A stretch of DNA of 61,605 nucleotides from Candidatus Methylomirabilota bacterium (GTDB taxonomy: Bacteria; Methylomirabilota; Methylomirabilia; Rokubacteriales; CSP1-6), in assembly GCA_035315345.1 (NCBI GenBank), contig DATFYA010000083.1, positions 1-61,605 of the forward strand. Direction: 5' to 3'. Positions 10,345-19,017 of this stretch are shown piece after piece. Made by a program: the position numbers and the translations under genes. Each line of letters opens with the position of its first letter. The first letter of the stretch is position 1. The notes beneath the pieces were generated by a model, which worked only from the letters and a program-made list of their open reading frames with translations, was not told where the DNA came from and did not search any database.

Positions 10345-12497
10345 CCCCGAGCGTGTCGCTCGCGTCCCTCTTCGTCCGCGACGAGCAGGACGTGGTGGCG
10401 GTGCGCCAGCGCGCGCGCGATCTGGCCGCCCGCCTGGGCTTCGACGGCCAGGGCCAGACCCGCATCGCCACCGCGGTGTCCGAGATTGCCCGCAACGCGT
10501 TCATGTACGCGGGCGGCGGGAAGGTCGAGATGTTCGTGGAAGGGCGCGATGCGCCCCAGCGACTGCTGGTGCGGGTGAGCGATCGAGGACCCGGCATCCG
10601 CGACCTCGACACGATCCTCGCCGGCCGGTATCGCTCCTCGACCGGCATGGGCATCGGCATGCTGGGGGCGCGACGGCTGGTCGATCATTTCGAGGTGACC
10701 AATCGGCCGGGGGTCGGCGTCACCGTCGCGCTCGGGAAGCTGTTTCCCCGTCGTGCGGCGGAGGTCGACCCCCCGCAGCTCGCGGCAATCGCGGCGGCCC
10801 TCGCGCGAGAAACGCCACGGAATCCGCTGGAGGAGATCCGGCAGCAGAACCAAGAGCTGCTCCGGACGCTCGACGAGCTGCGGCAGCGGCAGGAGGAGCT
10901 CTCGCGGCTCAACGCGGAGTTACAGGACACCAACCGCGGCGTCCTCGCGCTCTACGCGGAGCTGGACGAGAAGGCCGACACGCTCCGGCGTGCCGACGAG
11001 ATGAAGTCGCGCTTTCTCTCCAACATGAGCCACGAGTTCCGCACTCCGCTCAACTCGATGCTCGCGCTCTCCCGGCTCCTGCTCGAGGACGCCGAGCGCC
11101 CGCTGTCCCTGGAGCAGCGCCGTCAGGTCGGCTACGTGCGCAAGGCGGCCGAGGATCTCATCGAGCTCGTCAACGACCTGCTCGACCTGGCCAAGGTGGA
11201 AGCGGGCAAGGTGGTGGTGCGCGCGGTCGACTTCGATGTGGCCAATCTGTTCGCGACCCTGCGCGGCATGCTGCGGCCGCTGCTCCTGAACGAATCCATC
11301 GAGATGGTCTTCGATGATCCCCAGGACCTGCCCCCGATGCACACCGACGAGGCCAAGGTCTCCCAGATCCTGCGCAACCTGCTCTCGAACGCGCTCAAGT
11401 TCACCGAGCGCGGCGAGATCCGCGTGGGGGCCCGGCGGATCGGGGACATGGCGATCGAGTTCTCGGTCGCCGATACCGGCATCGGCATCGCCCCCGAGGA
11501 CCAGCAGCGCATCTTCGAGGAGTTTGACCAGATCGACAATCCGATGCAGCGAAGGGTGCACGGCACCGGGCTCGGCCTGCCGCTGGTGCGGCGGCTGACC
11601 ACGCTCCTCGGCGGCCGCGTCACCGTCGAGAGCACGCTCGGGATCGGGTCGACCTTCCGCGTGGTGATCCCGATCCGCTGCCCGCACGAGGTCGAGCCGG
11701 AGCAGACGAAGGTCGCTCTCCCGGGGTCGACCCAGGTCGGCGCGCTCCCGGTCCTGGTCGTCGAGGACAGTAGCCAGGACTCGGTCCCCTACGACTACTA
11801 CTTCCGCGGCTCTTCTTTCCAGGTCCTGCCCGCGCGTACGCTTGCGGAGGCCCGGCGCCTCATCGACCAGCGCCATCCGGTCGCCCTGGTGCTCGATATT
11901 CGGCTCGCCGACGAAGAGGCCGGGGCGTTCGTCGGCGAGCTGCGGCGGCGCGGGGATACGCGGGACGTCCCCATCGTCGTCGTCTCGAGCATCGACGATC
12001 AGGCGAAGGGCCTGACGCTGGGCGCGGATGCCTGCGCGATCAAGCCGGTGCATCCGGACTGGCTGCTCGGCACCCTGCGCCGCCTGCTCGATCGCCAACC
12101 GGGGCGCCGGGTCCTGGTGATCGACGACGACGAGATTTCCCGGTATCTGGTCCGGAACCGTCTCGCGGGCGCCCCGTTCCAGATCCGGGAAGCCGGGGGG
12201 GCGACGCAAGGCCTGCGCGACGCACGCGCGGAGCACCCGGACGCCATCATTCTCGACCTGGTGATGCCCGAGATGTCCGGCTTCGACGTGCTCGCGCAGC
12301 TGAAGCGGGACCCGGCCACGATGGACATTCCGGTGGTGATCCTGACCTCCAAGGCCCTCAGCGAGGAGGAGCGACGGCGCCTGGCTCCGCACGCGCTCCA
12401 GGTCCTGTCGAAGCAAGGCCTGGCCGACGGGGCGGCGGTGGCGGAGCTGCGCGCCGCGCTCTCGAACGTGACCCGAAGGGAGATGGACAGTGGTTGA
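10341..12497 (+). CDS. Hybrid histidine kinase with N-terminal RsbT-like ATPase domain: GHKL - HisKA - HATPase - REC - REC
   Basis: A 718-residue cytoplasmic protein with no membrane span. Residues 1-135 form an RsbT-like GHKL domain (SEIARNAFMYAGGGK, DRGPGI, STGMGIGMLGARRL). A coiled coil follows at about 160-225, then HisKA with FLSNMSHEFRTPLN (His231), a full HATPase domain (NLLSNALKFT, DTGIGI, GTGLGLPLVRR), and two receivers. REC1 begins VLVVEDSSQDS with the acceptor in VLDIRLADE; REC2 begins VLVIDDDEIS with LDLVMPEMSGFD. Start GTG 10341 overlaps the phosphatase stop (GTGA). The N-terminal domain probably lets stressosome status reach a phosphorelay; the direction is unknown. Its last 8 bases overlap the next kinase gene. 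Confidence 0.9.
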   Translation: MTPSVSLASLFVRDEQDVVAVRQRARDLAARLGFDGQGQTRIATAVSEIARNAFMYAGGGKVEMFVEGRDAPQRLLVRVSDRGPGIRDLDTILAGRYRSSTGMGIGMLGARRLVDHFEVTNRPGVGVTVALGKLFPRRAAEVDPPQLAAIAAALARETPRNPLEEIRQQNQELLRTLDELRQRQEELSRLNAELQDTNRGVLALYAELDEKADTLRRADEMKSRFLSNMSHEFRTPLNSMLALSRLLLEDAERPLSLEQRRQVGYVRKAAEDLIELVNDLLDLAKVEAGKVVVRAVDFDVANLFATLRGMLRPLLLNESIEMVFDDPQDLPPMHTDEAKVSQILRNLLSNALKFTERGEIRVGARRIGDMAIEFSVADTGIGIAPEDQQRIFEEFDQIDNPMQRRVHGTGLGLPLVRRLTTLLGGRVTVESTLGIGSTFRVVIPIRCPHEVEPEQTKVALPGSTQVGALPVLVVEDSSQDSVPYDYYFRGSSFQVLPARTLAEARRLIDQRHPVALVLDIRLADEEAGAFVGELRRRGDTRDVPIVVVSSIDDQAKGLTLGADACAIKPVHPDWLLGTLRRLLDRQPGRRVLVIDDDEISRYLVRNRLAGAPFQIREAGGATQGLRDARAEHPDAIILDLVMPEMSGFDVLAQLKRDPATMDIPVVILTSKALSEEERRRLAPHALQVLSKQGLADGAAVAELRAALSNVTRREMDSG

Positions 12498-14391
12498 GAA
12501 ACGGGCGCTCATCCTCAACGTGGACGACTACGAGGCGGCGCGCTATGCGCGCACCGAGATGTTGAAGCGCGCCGGCTTCCAGGTGCTCGATGCGGGTACC
12601 GGCGGCCAGGCGCTCGAGATCGCGAGGGACAGTCGCCCGGACCTCGTCCTTCTCGACGTGAATCTGCCGGACATGGACGGCTTCGAGGTCTGCCGCAGGC
12701 TCCGGGCCGATCCGGCCACGACCACCCTGCCGATCGTGCACGTGTCGGCCACGTTCGTCAGTGACCGGGCGCAGGACCTGGCGTACGAGGGCGGGGCGGA
12801 TAGCTATCTCATCGATCCGGTCGAGCCGGCGGTCTTGCTCGCCACGATCCACTCCCTGCTGCGCCTGCGTCGAGCCGAAGAAGGGCTGCGTGCGGCCAGT
12901 CGCGGCTGGCAGGCCACGTTCGACGCGATCGGCGACGGCGTCTGCCTGCTCGGGGCCGCCGGCACGGTGGCGCGGGTCAATGCCGCCTTCGCGGCGCTCG
13001 TGGAGATCGCGCCGGCCGATCTGACCGGCCGTCCGTGGACCGAGATCTGGACGAGCTTCGGCGGAGGCTCGGAGCCGTCGCCCACCCGGCGGGTCGAGCA
13101 GACCCGACGCCGGGAGACCCTCGACCTCCGGCGCGATCGGCGCTGGCTTCGTTTCCTCGTGGATCCGGTGCTCGAAGGCGACACGCTCACCGGGTTCGTA
13201 TGCATCGTCAGCGACGTGACCATCGAGCGGCAAGCGGCCGAGGTCCGCGCGGCGCTGTTCGCACGCGAGCAGCAGGCTCGCGAGGAAGCCGAAGCCACCA
13301 ACCGCGCGAAGGACGAGTTCCTGGCCATGCTCGGTCACGAGCTGCGTAACCCGCTCGACGTCATCGGAACCGCGGTCCGGGTGCTGGACGCTCAGCCGGC
13401 CACCGAGGAGACCTCGCTGAAGGCGCGTGTCGTCATCGGCCGCCAGGTGGCCCAGCTGGGCCGGCTGGTCGATGACCTGCTCGACGTGGGGCGCGTCACC
13501 ACCGGCAAGATCGTCCTCCACCCCGTCCCGGTGGACCTGGCCGAGGCGGCCCAGCGATGCGTGGCCGGTTTCATGTCCCCGGGAGAGACGCCCCACCACA
13601 CGATCACCCTGCGCACCGAGCCGACATGGGTCGAGGCCGATCAGGCGCGGGTCGAGCAGATCGTGATGAACGTGCTATCGAATGCGATCAAGTACACGCC
13701 GCGGGGCGGTCGCATCCTGGTCACGGTACGAGGAGACGGTCGGGTGGCTCGACTCTCCGTCCAGGACACCGGGATGGGCATGACCCTGCAGATGATCGAC
13801 CGGATCTTCGATCTGTTCTACCAGGGCGAGCGGACGCTCGACCGAGCGGAAGGCGGTCTCGGCATCGGGTTGACACTGGTGCGTCGGCTGGTCGAGCTCC
13901 ATGGCGGCCGGGTCACCGCCGAAAGCCCGGGACTCGGGCACGGCAGCACGATCACCGTGGAGCTGCCCCAGATCGCGGCCCCGCGAGAAGACGAGCGCAA
14001 GCCCGAAGCGCCCTCCACGCCGAACCCGCGACGCATTGTCATCGTGGAGGACAGCCGTGACGGCCGCGAGATGCTGCGGTACATGCTCGAGCACGCGGGC
14101 CACGAGGTTCACGAAGCGGCGGACGGACCGGGCGGCGTCGACACCATCCTCAAGGTCGTTCCCGACGTGGCCCTCGTGGACCTGGGACTGCCCGCGCTCG
14201 ACGGCTACGAGGTGGCCCGGCGCGTGAGAGCCGACCATGCGGGGCGTGCCGTCCGGCTGGTGGCCCTGACGGGCTACGGGCTGCCCGACGATCTGAAGCG
14301 CTCCCAGGGGGCGGGCTTCGATGCCCATCTCGTGAAGCCGGTCGATCCGGTGAAGCTCGCGGCGGCGATTCGCGGCGGAACGGGCCCCTAG
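12490..14391 (+). CDS. Hybrid histidine kinase: REC - PAS - HisKA - HATPase - REC
   Basis: A 633-residue soluble sensor kinase. REC1 occupies residues 1-125 (acceptor Asp56 in LVLLDVNLPDMDGFE) but has Asp109 (SYLIDPVEP) where receivers usually have the switch lysine. A PAS-like domain spans about 135-250, a short coiled coil follows, then HisKA (FLAMLGHELRNPLD, His283), HATPase (VMNVLSNAIKYTP, DTGMGM, GGLGIGLTLVRR) and a C-terminal REC that is canonical (IVIVEDSRDG, LVDLGLPALDGYE, HLVKPVDP). GTG 12490 overlaps the preceding gene. The TAG stop at 14389-14391 includes the TA target dinucleotide of the IS630-type insertion, so the reading frame ends where it did before insertion. Confidence 0.9.
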   Translation: MVEKRALILNVDDYEAARYARTEMLKRAGFQVLDAGTGGQALEIARDSRPDLVLLDVNLPDMDGFEVCRRLRADPATTTLPIVHVSATFVSDRAQDLAYEGGADSYLIDPVEPAVLLATIHSLLRLRRAEEGLRAASRGWQATFDAIGDGVCLLGAAGTVARVNAAFAALVEIAPADLTGRPWTEIWTSFGGGSEPSPTRRVEQTRRRETLDLRRDRRWLRFLVDPVLEGDTLTGFVCIVSDVTIERQAAEVRAALFAREQQAREEAEATNRAKDEFLAMLGHELRNPLDVIGTAVRVLDAQPATEETSLKARVVIGRQVAQLGRLVDDLLDVGRVTTGKIVLHPVPVDLAEAAQRCVAGFMSPGETPHHTITLRTEPTWVEADQARVEQIVMNVLSNAIKYTPRGGRILVTVRGDGRVARLSVQDTGMGMTLQMIDRIFDLFYQGERTLDRAEGGLGIGLTLVRRLVELHGGRVTAESPGLGHGSTITVELPQIAAPREDERKPEAPSTPNPRRIVIVEDSRDGREMLRYMLEHAGHEVHEAADGPGGVDTILKVVPDVALVDLGLPALDGYEVARRVRADHAGRAVRLVALTGYGLPDDLKRSQGAGFDAHLVKPVDPVKLAAAIRGGTGP

Positions 14392-14418
14392 TGTCCAGTC
14401 TCTGAAATAGATTTACAA
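14389..14418 (+). repeat. Left terminal inverted repeat of IS630-type element (with TA)
   Basis: Thirty bases counted from the TA. They match the reverse complement of 15501-15530 at 22 of 30 positions, in blocks of 8 (TAGTGTCC), 6 (GTCTCT), a single base and 7 (TTTACAA). Confidence 0.85.
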
Positions 14419-14430
14419 TGAGGCCGGGCC

Positions 14431-15531
14431 ATGCTATCGTCGCTCATCATGTGGAAACCCGCCCGCGCCCTCCGTGTGAGCCGAGAGGATCAGGAGTGGT
14501 TGGAGACATTGATCCGGAGCGGCAAGACGCCCCAGCGCGTCGCGCTTCGGGCGCGCATGGTGTTGGGCGCCGCCGCGGGGCGGCCGAATCATGCGCTGGC
14601 CAAGGAACTGGGGATCAGCCGGCCGACGCTGCTCCTCTGGCGGCAACGGTACACCGAAGCGGGCGTGGCCGGCCTGCTGAAGGACGCGCCGCGGCCGGGG
14701 CGCAAGAAGCGGATCCGGCCTGAGAAGGTGGAAGCGATCGTGAATGCCACGCTGCAGACGACGCCCCCGGACGCGACGCACTGGAGCGTGCGCACGTTGG
14801 CGAAGCGCCAGCGGGTGAGTCCGGCCACGGTGCATCGGATCTGGCAAGCGCACAATCTCCAGCCCCATCGTGTGGAGACCTTCAAGCTCAGCCGTGATCC
14901 CGACTTCGTGCGCAAGCTGCGGGACATCGTCGGCCTCTATGTGAACCCGCCGGCGCAAGCCCTGGTGCTGAGCGTCGATGAGAAGAGCCAGATTCAAGCG
15001 CTGGATCGCACGCAGCCGATCCTGCCGCTGCGACCCGGAATCCCGGCCCGCCAGACGCATGATTACGCGCGGCACGGCACCACCACGCTCTTTGCGGCCC
15101 TGAATATCCTCGAGGGGCACGTGATCGAGCGGTGTCAGGCGCGCCACACGCACACCGAGTTCATCGCGTTCTTGGACACGATCGATCGGCAGACGCCACG
15201 CCGCCAGGACCTCCATCTCATTCTCGACAACTACGGCACGCACAAGCATCCCACCGTGAAGGCATGGCTCACGGCCCACCCACGGTTTCATTTCCACTTC
15301 ACCCCGACCGGGGCGTCCTGGCTGAATCTCGTCGAGCGCTTCTTCGCGGAGATCACGCGCAAGCGTCTGCGCCGCGGCACGTTCCGCAGCGTGTCGGCTC
15401 TGATCGCCGCCATTCGCCGCTACGTCCGCGAACACAACAACGACCCTCGTCCATTCATCTGGACCGCCACGGCCTCGGCCATCCTACGCAAGATCAAGCG
15501 TTGTAAAGAAGCGTTAGAGACAGGACACTAG
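14431..15531 (+). CDS. IS630 family transposase (DDE)
   Basis: A 366-residue DD35E transposase. The N-terminal half has a helix-turn-helix pair (residues about 35-75, ALAKELGISRPTLLLWRQRY, and 115-140). The catalytic triad is Asp183 (LVLSVDEKSQIQ), Asp266 (LHLILDNYGTHKHP) and Glu302 (WLNLVERFFAEITRKRL), with 35 residues between the last two as in IS630/Tc1-mariner enzymes. No frameshift or missing catalytic residue is seen. ATG 14449 is an alternative start. The stop codon TAG (15529-15531) is made of the duplicated TA plus the flanking G, so the element borrows the host base to end its gene. Confidence 0.93.
   Translation: MLSSLIMWKPARALRVSREDQEWLETLIRSGKTPQRVALRARMVLGAAAGRPNHALAKELGISRPTLLLWRQRYTEAGVAGLLKDAPRPGRKKRIRPEKVEAIVNATLQTTPPDATHWSVRTLAKRQRVSPATVHRIWQAHNLQPHRVETFKLSRDPDFVRKLRDIVGLYVNPPAQALVLSVDEKSQIQALDRTQPILPLRPGIPARQTHDYARHGTTTLFAALNILEGHVIERCQARHTHTEFIAFLDTIDRQTPRRQDLHLILDNYGTHKHPTVKAWLTAHPRFHFHFTPTGASWLNLVERFFAEITRKRLRRGTFRSVSALIAAIRRYVREHNNDPRPFIWTATASAILRKIKRCKEALETGH
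15501..15530 (-). repeat. Right terminal inverted repeat of IS630-type element (with TA)
   Basis: Reverse complement begins TAGTGTCCTGTCTCT and ends TTTACAA, partner of 14389-14418. The TA is the duplicated target. Confidence 0.85.
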
Positions 15532-15878
15532 CGTCCGGGATCGGCGGTATAGGTCTCGATCAGGCGGGTCAGCGCCCGGACGTTGCGCTCGAACACGTCC
15601 ACCGCCCGCTGCACCGTGGACGAGGTGGCCGCGTCCAGCCGCAGGATATGGGTCCACCCGGCCAGCGTGTTCAGCGGCACCCGCAGATCGTGCCCGAGCC
15701 GGTGCCGCTCGTCCCGCTCCAGCTGTTCCAGGCGCTCCAGGGTCTCGCGGAGCGCGCTGAGGTCACCGACCAGCGGAGCCTGCTCCGGCCCCGAGGGCAG
15801 GTTCTGCAGCGCCCCCTCGATCCGACGAAGGCGAGAGATGGCCTCGTGCGTCGCGTCGGCAAGGCTCGGCGGCTTCAT
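15528..15878 (-). CDS. Small HisKA-only (dimerization/phosphotransfer) protein
   Basis: A 116-residue helical protein. Residues about 40-65 are charged and coiled-coil-like. The H-box follows as RHRLGHDLRVPLNTLAG with His63, then a second helix (VFERNVRALTRLIETY). This is the pattern of a HisKA phosphotransfer domain, but no ATPase domain follows; the protein simply ends. It could be a shortened kinase or a free phosphotransfer partner for the hybrid kinases or the adjacent regulator. It lies 6 bases downstream of the NtrC-type gene in the same direction, so they probably share an operon. Its TAG stop uses the TA of the IS junction. Confidence 0.65.
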   Translation of the reverse strand: MKPPSLADATHEAISRLRRIEGALQNLPSGPEQAPLVGDLSALRETLERLEQLERDERHRLGHDLRVPLNTLAGWTHILRLDAATSSTVQRAVDVFERNVRALTRLIETYTADPGR

Positions 15879-15884
15879 GACGGG

Positions 15885-17282
<1,398 letters not shown>

Positions 17283-17294
17283 GGTTGTCCGTTG

Positions 17295-17310
17295 AGCAAT
17301 CGCCATGCCT
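17295..17310 (-). promoter_or_regulatory. Possible sigma-54 promoter before the NtrC-type regulator
   Basis: Read on the minus strand AGGCATGGCGATTGCT, it fits the -24 GG and -12 TTGCT elements at the right spacing but lacks the leading T and one further -24 base. Transcription would start near 17284, almost at ATG 17282, which favours that start over 17306. Weak on its own. Confidence 0.35.
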
Positions 17311-17470
17311 GGCGGGAATTCACCCCAACTGGTGAGAAACCTTCGTCAATTCCTTCAACACGCGTCGCCACGCCATCTCGAACGATCCCGTTGGTGTCGG
17401 TAGAAACGACGCCTCACGGATGGGCGATCCCCGATTCCGAACTTCCTACCCGGTAAGGATCGAGCGATTT

Positions 17471-17486
17471 CGCGGCGGCCGCCGCG
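17471..17486. repeat. 16-bp perfect palindrome upstream of a sigma-54-like promoter
   Basis: CGCGGCGGCCGCCGCG, centred about 75 bases before the predicted start near 17553. It could be an activator-binding site; in a GC-rich genome it could also be chance. Confidence 0.3.
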
Positions 17487-17526
17487 CCGTTCCTGAACGA
17501 TCACCAGGGTCGATGCGACTTGCGCG

Positions 17527-17542
17527 TGGCAGCGCGCTTGCT
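17527..17542 (+). promoter_or_regulatory. Sigma-54 (-24/-12) promoter for the 89-residue protein gene
   Basis: TGGCAGCGCGCTTGCT matches the TGGCAC-N5-TTGCW consensus at every key base (GG at -24, GC at -12) with exact spacing. Transcription would begin near 17553, immediately before the ribosome site AGGAGG (17555-17560). Confidence 0.62.
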
Positions 17543-17566
17543 TCCCCCTCGTGCAGGAGGAACACC

Positions 17567-17836
17567 ATGGCCGATCGGAGCGAGCTGCAGGGATCGCTAC
17601 TGGGCGCGATCACGCGACGGATGAAGGAGATCTCCGACACGCAGCACGAGCTGGCGCGGCAGCAGCGTATCCTCTCGAAGGCCGCGACGCAGCTTCGAAC
17701 CGGCCAGGGCGGCCAGACGGTCCTGGCCGAGATCCGGGAGCAGGACGCGGGGCTGATGCGGGACTACTGCGACCTGCAGATCACGCTCTCACCGGCCCCG
17801 CTCCGGACGGTGCCGAAGGCCGCCGCGACCGCCTGA
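17567..17836 (+). CDS. Small coiled-coil protein of unknown function, sigma-54 controlled
   Basis: An 89-residue hydrophilic protein I do not recognise. ATG 17567 is fixed by AGGAGG six bases ahead. Residues about 10-50 are rich in Gln, Arg, Glu and Lys with a helical repeat (RRMKEISDTQHELARQQRIL), suggesting a coiled coil; a short C-terminal tail follows. There are no cysteines except Cys72 and no signal peptide. A sigma-54-type promoter lies directly upstream, and the NtrC-family regulator is divergent, so it is probably a target of that regulator. A translation in the same frame continues upstream of 17567, but that part has no coding character. Confidence 0.7.
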   Translation: MADRSELQGSLLGAITRRMKEISDTQHELARQQRILSKAATQLRTGQGGQTVLAEIREQDAGLMRDYCDLQITLSPAPLRTVPKAAATA

Positions 17837-17842
17837 GCGCGG

Positions 17843-17868
17843 CTCCGGCGGACTGCCTCACGCCGGAG
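17843..17868. terminator. Hairpin between convergent genes (possible bidirectional terminator)
   Basis: CTCCGGCG (17843-17850) pairs perfectly with CGCCGGAG (17861-17868) around a 10-base loop. It lies between the stop of the 89-residue gene and the end of the sugar-nucleotide gene, whose stop codon is in the loop. No T-run follows, so it is only a candidate. Confidence 0.4.
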
Positions 17869-18841
17869 TGAGGGCCCTGGCCCACTCCGGCCGTATCCGC
17901 ATGCGGGTGAGCGCCTCCATCACCCGGTGCGGGCTGCCCAGATCCGACCAGACGATCCGCGGCAGCCGGGAAACCGCCAGCATCTCCGGGCACGCCTCCA
18001 GGACCGCGCGCGAGAAGTTGGCCTTCGGCATCAGCTCATAGGCCTGACGAATCGCGTCGGCTTCCTCCTCGCCGCCCACGAACGGCTCGACGCGGGCGAG
18101 CCGATCGCTCAGAGCGGGGAGGGCCTGCCAGCCGGCCTGCAGCAGCGTCGCGACCTTGCCGACGATCACGGAGGTGTTCCACAGGTGGCCACCGACCAGG
18201 CACGTCCGCGCCCGCGCGACCGACGGCTTCTCCCAGAATTGCCGCACCGCCCGGACGGGGCCGGTCGACAGCTCCCCCAGGCGCTCGTCCGGCTCGATCC
18301 AGCCGTACTCGACCTCGGGCGAGGTGGGCTGAGCGCCGAGCAGGACCAGCCGGTCCGGATTCTTGTCCACCCACGCGGCAACCTCCGCCACGTGGGCCAT
18401 GAACGCGGCCTCGCCGAGGATGAAGTGGTCGGAGGGGAAGATCGCGATCGTCGCCTCGGGATTGCGCCAGGCGATCCAGTGGGCGGGATAGAGGATGCCG
18501 GCGGCGGTGCCACGATCGAACGGCTGCGGCAGGATCGTGGGATGCGGTCGCCCCGCGAACTCCTCGGAGATGTAGCCGGCGTGCTGCCGCACCGTCGCGA
18601 TCACGGTCCGGCCGTCCGGGATCGCCAGCGAGATCCGGTCCAGGGTCTGGCGCAGCAAGGTGCGGGGACCCAGGAGTCGCACGTACTGCTTGGGCCGGTC
18701 GGCTCCGAGCACCTGCCGCACGAGCGAGCGCAGCCGAATGCCCTCACCGCCCGCCAGGACGACGGCCCAGCAGCTCTGCCGGTCCAGGACGTGAGCGTCG
18801 GGAAGCAGTTCGGGGAGCTCCGCGTCTGCCGGCTTGGTCAT
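17858..18841 (-). CDS. Mannose-1-phosphate guanylyltransferase-like nucleotidyltransferase
   Basis: A 327-residue protein of the ManC/GMP nucleotidyltransferase fold that would form a GDP- or NDP-sugar for surface polysaccharide. The N-terminal signature WAVVLAGGEGIRLRSL is followed by DRPKQYVRL, the sugar-phosphate region IFPSDHFI, EYGWIEPDE, QFWEKPS and HLWNTSVIVGK, all typical of ManC. It has only the transferase domain, without the isomerase half of bifunctional ManC. The nucleotide loop GGEGIRLRSL differs slightly from the usual GGxGTRLWPL. AGGAGG stands just before the ATG. A sigma-54-like site lies about 65 bases upstream. Sugar specificity is not certain. Confidence 0.82.
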   Translation of the reverse strand: MTKPADAELPELLPDAHVLDRQSCWAVVLAGGEGIRLRSLVRQVLGADRPKQYVRLLGPRTLLRQTLDRISLAIPDGRTVIATVRQHAGYISEEFAGRPHPTILPQPFDRGTAAGILYPAHWIAWRNPEATIAIFPSDHFILGEAAFMAHVAEVAAWVDKNPDRLVLLGAQPTSPEVEYGWIEPDERLGELSTGPVRAVRQFWEKPSVARARTCLVGGHLWNTSVIVGKVATLLQAGWQALPALSDRLARVEPFVGGEEEADAIRQAYELMPKANFSRAVLEACPEMLAVSRLPRIVWSDLGSPHRVMEALTRMRIRPEWARALTPA

Positions 18842-18907
18842 CTTCTCCTCCTGTCGAGCGGACCCTCGACTCCTTGTGGATGGCCGAATGAGCAGCGGCG
18901 TCGGAGG

Positions 18908-18923
18908 TTCAAGCGACGTGCCA
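18908..18923 (-). promoter_or_regulatory. Possible sigma-54 promoter for the ManC-like gene
   Basis: Minus strand reads TGGCACGTCGCTTGAA. The -24 part TGGCACG is perfect; the -12 part is TTGAA rather than TTGCA. Spacing is exact. Transcription would begin near 18897, about 55 bases before the ATG at 18841. Confidence 0.42.
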
Positions 18924-19017
18924 TCGGGCGTCGCGCTCGGCGCGCCATGCCGCGCGCGAGTTGCGCGAAACTTCGGGGGACGGCGGGGGCGACGCGGGAA
19001 GTTCTACTCGGTTGTTT

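Larger units (their letters stand above)
14389..15530 (+). mobile_element. IS630-type insertion sequence, complete, with TA target duplication
   Basis: About 1.14 kb from TA at 14389-14390 to TA at 15529-15530. Ends are imperfect inverted repeats starting TAGTGTCC, and one transposase fills the element. Removing the element and one TA restores the junction ...GGGCCCC-TA-GCGTCCGG, a CTAG site, which is the preferred target of IS630 itself. It sits exactly between two convergent genes and keeps both their stop codons. It looks intact and possibly recent. Confidence 0.9.

Noticed and set aside
17283-17306. ATG 17306 as start of the NtrC-type regulator
   Set aside because: It adds 8 residues not seen in the family and would overlap the possible sigma-54 promoter; ATG 17282 begins directly before the receiver.
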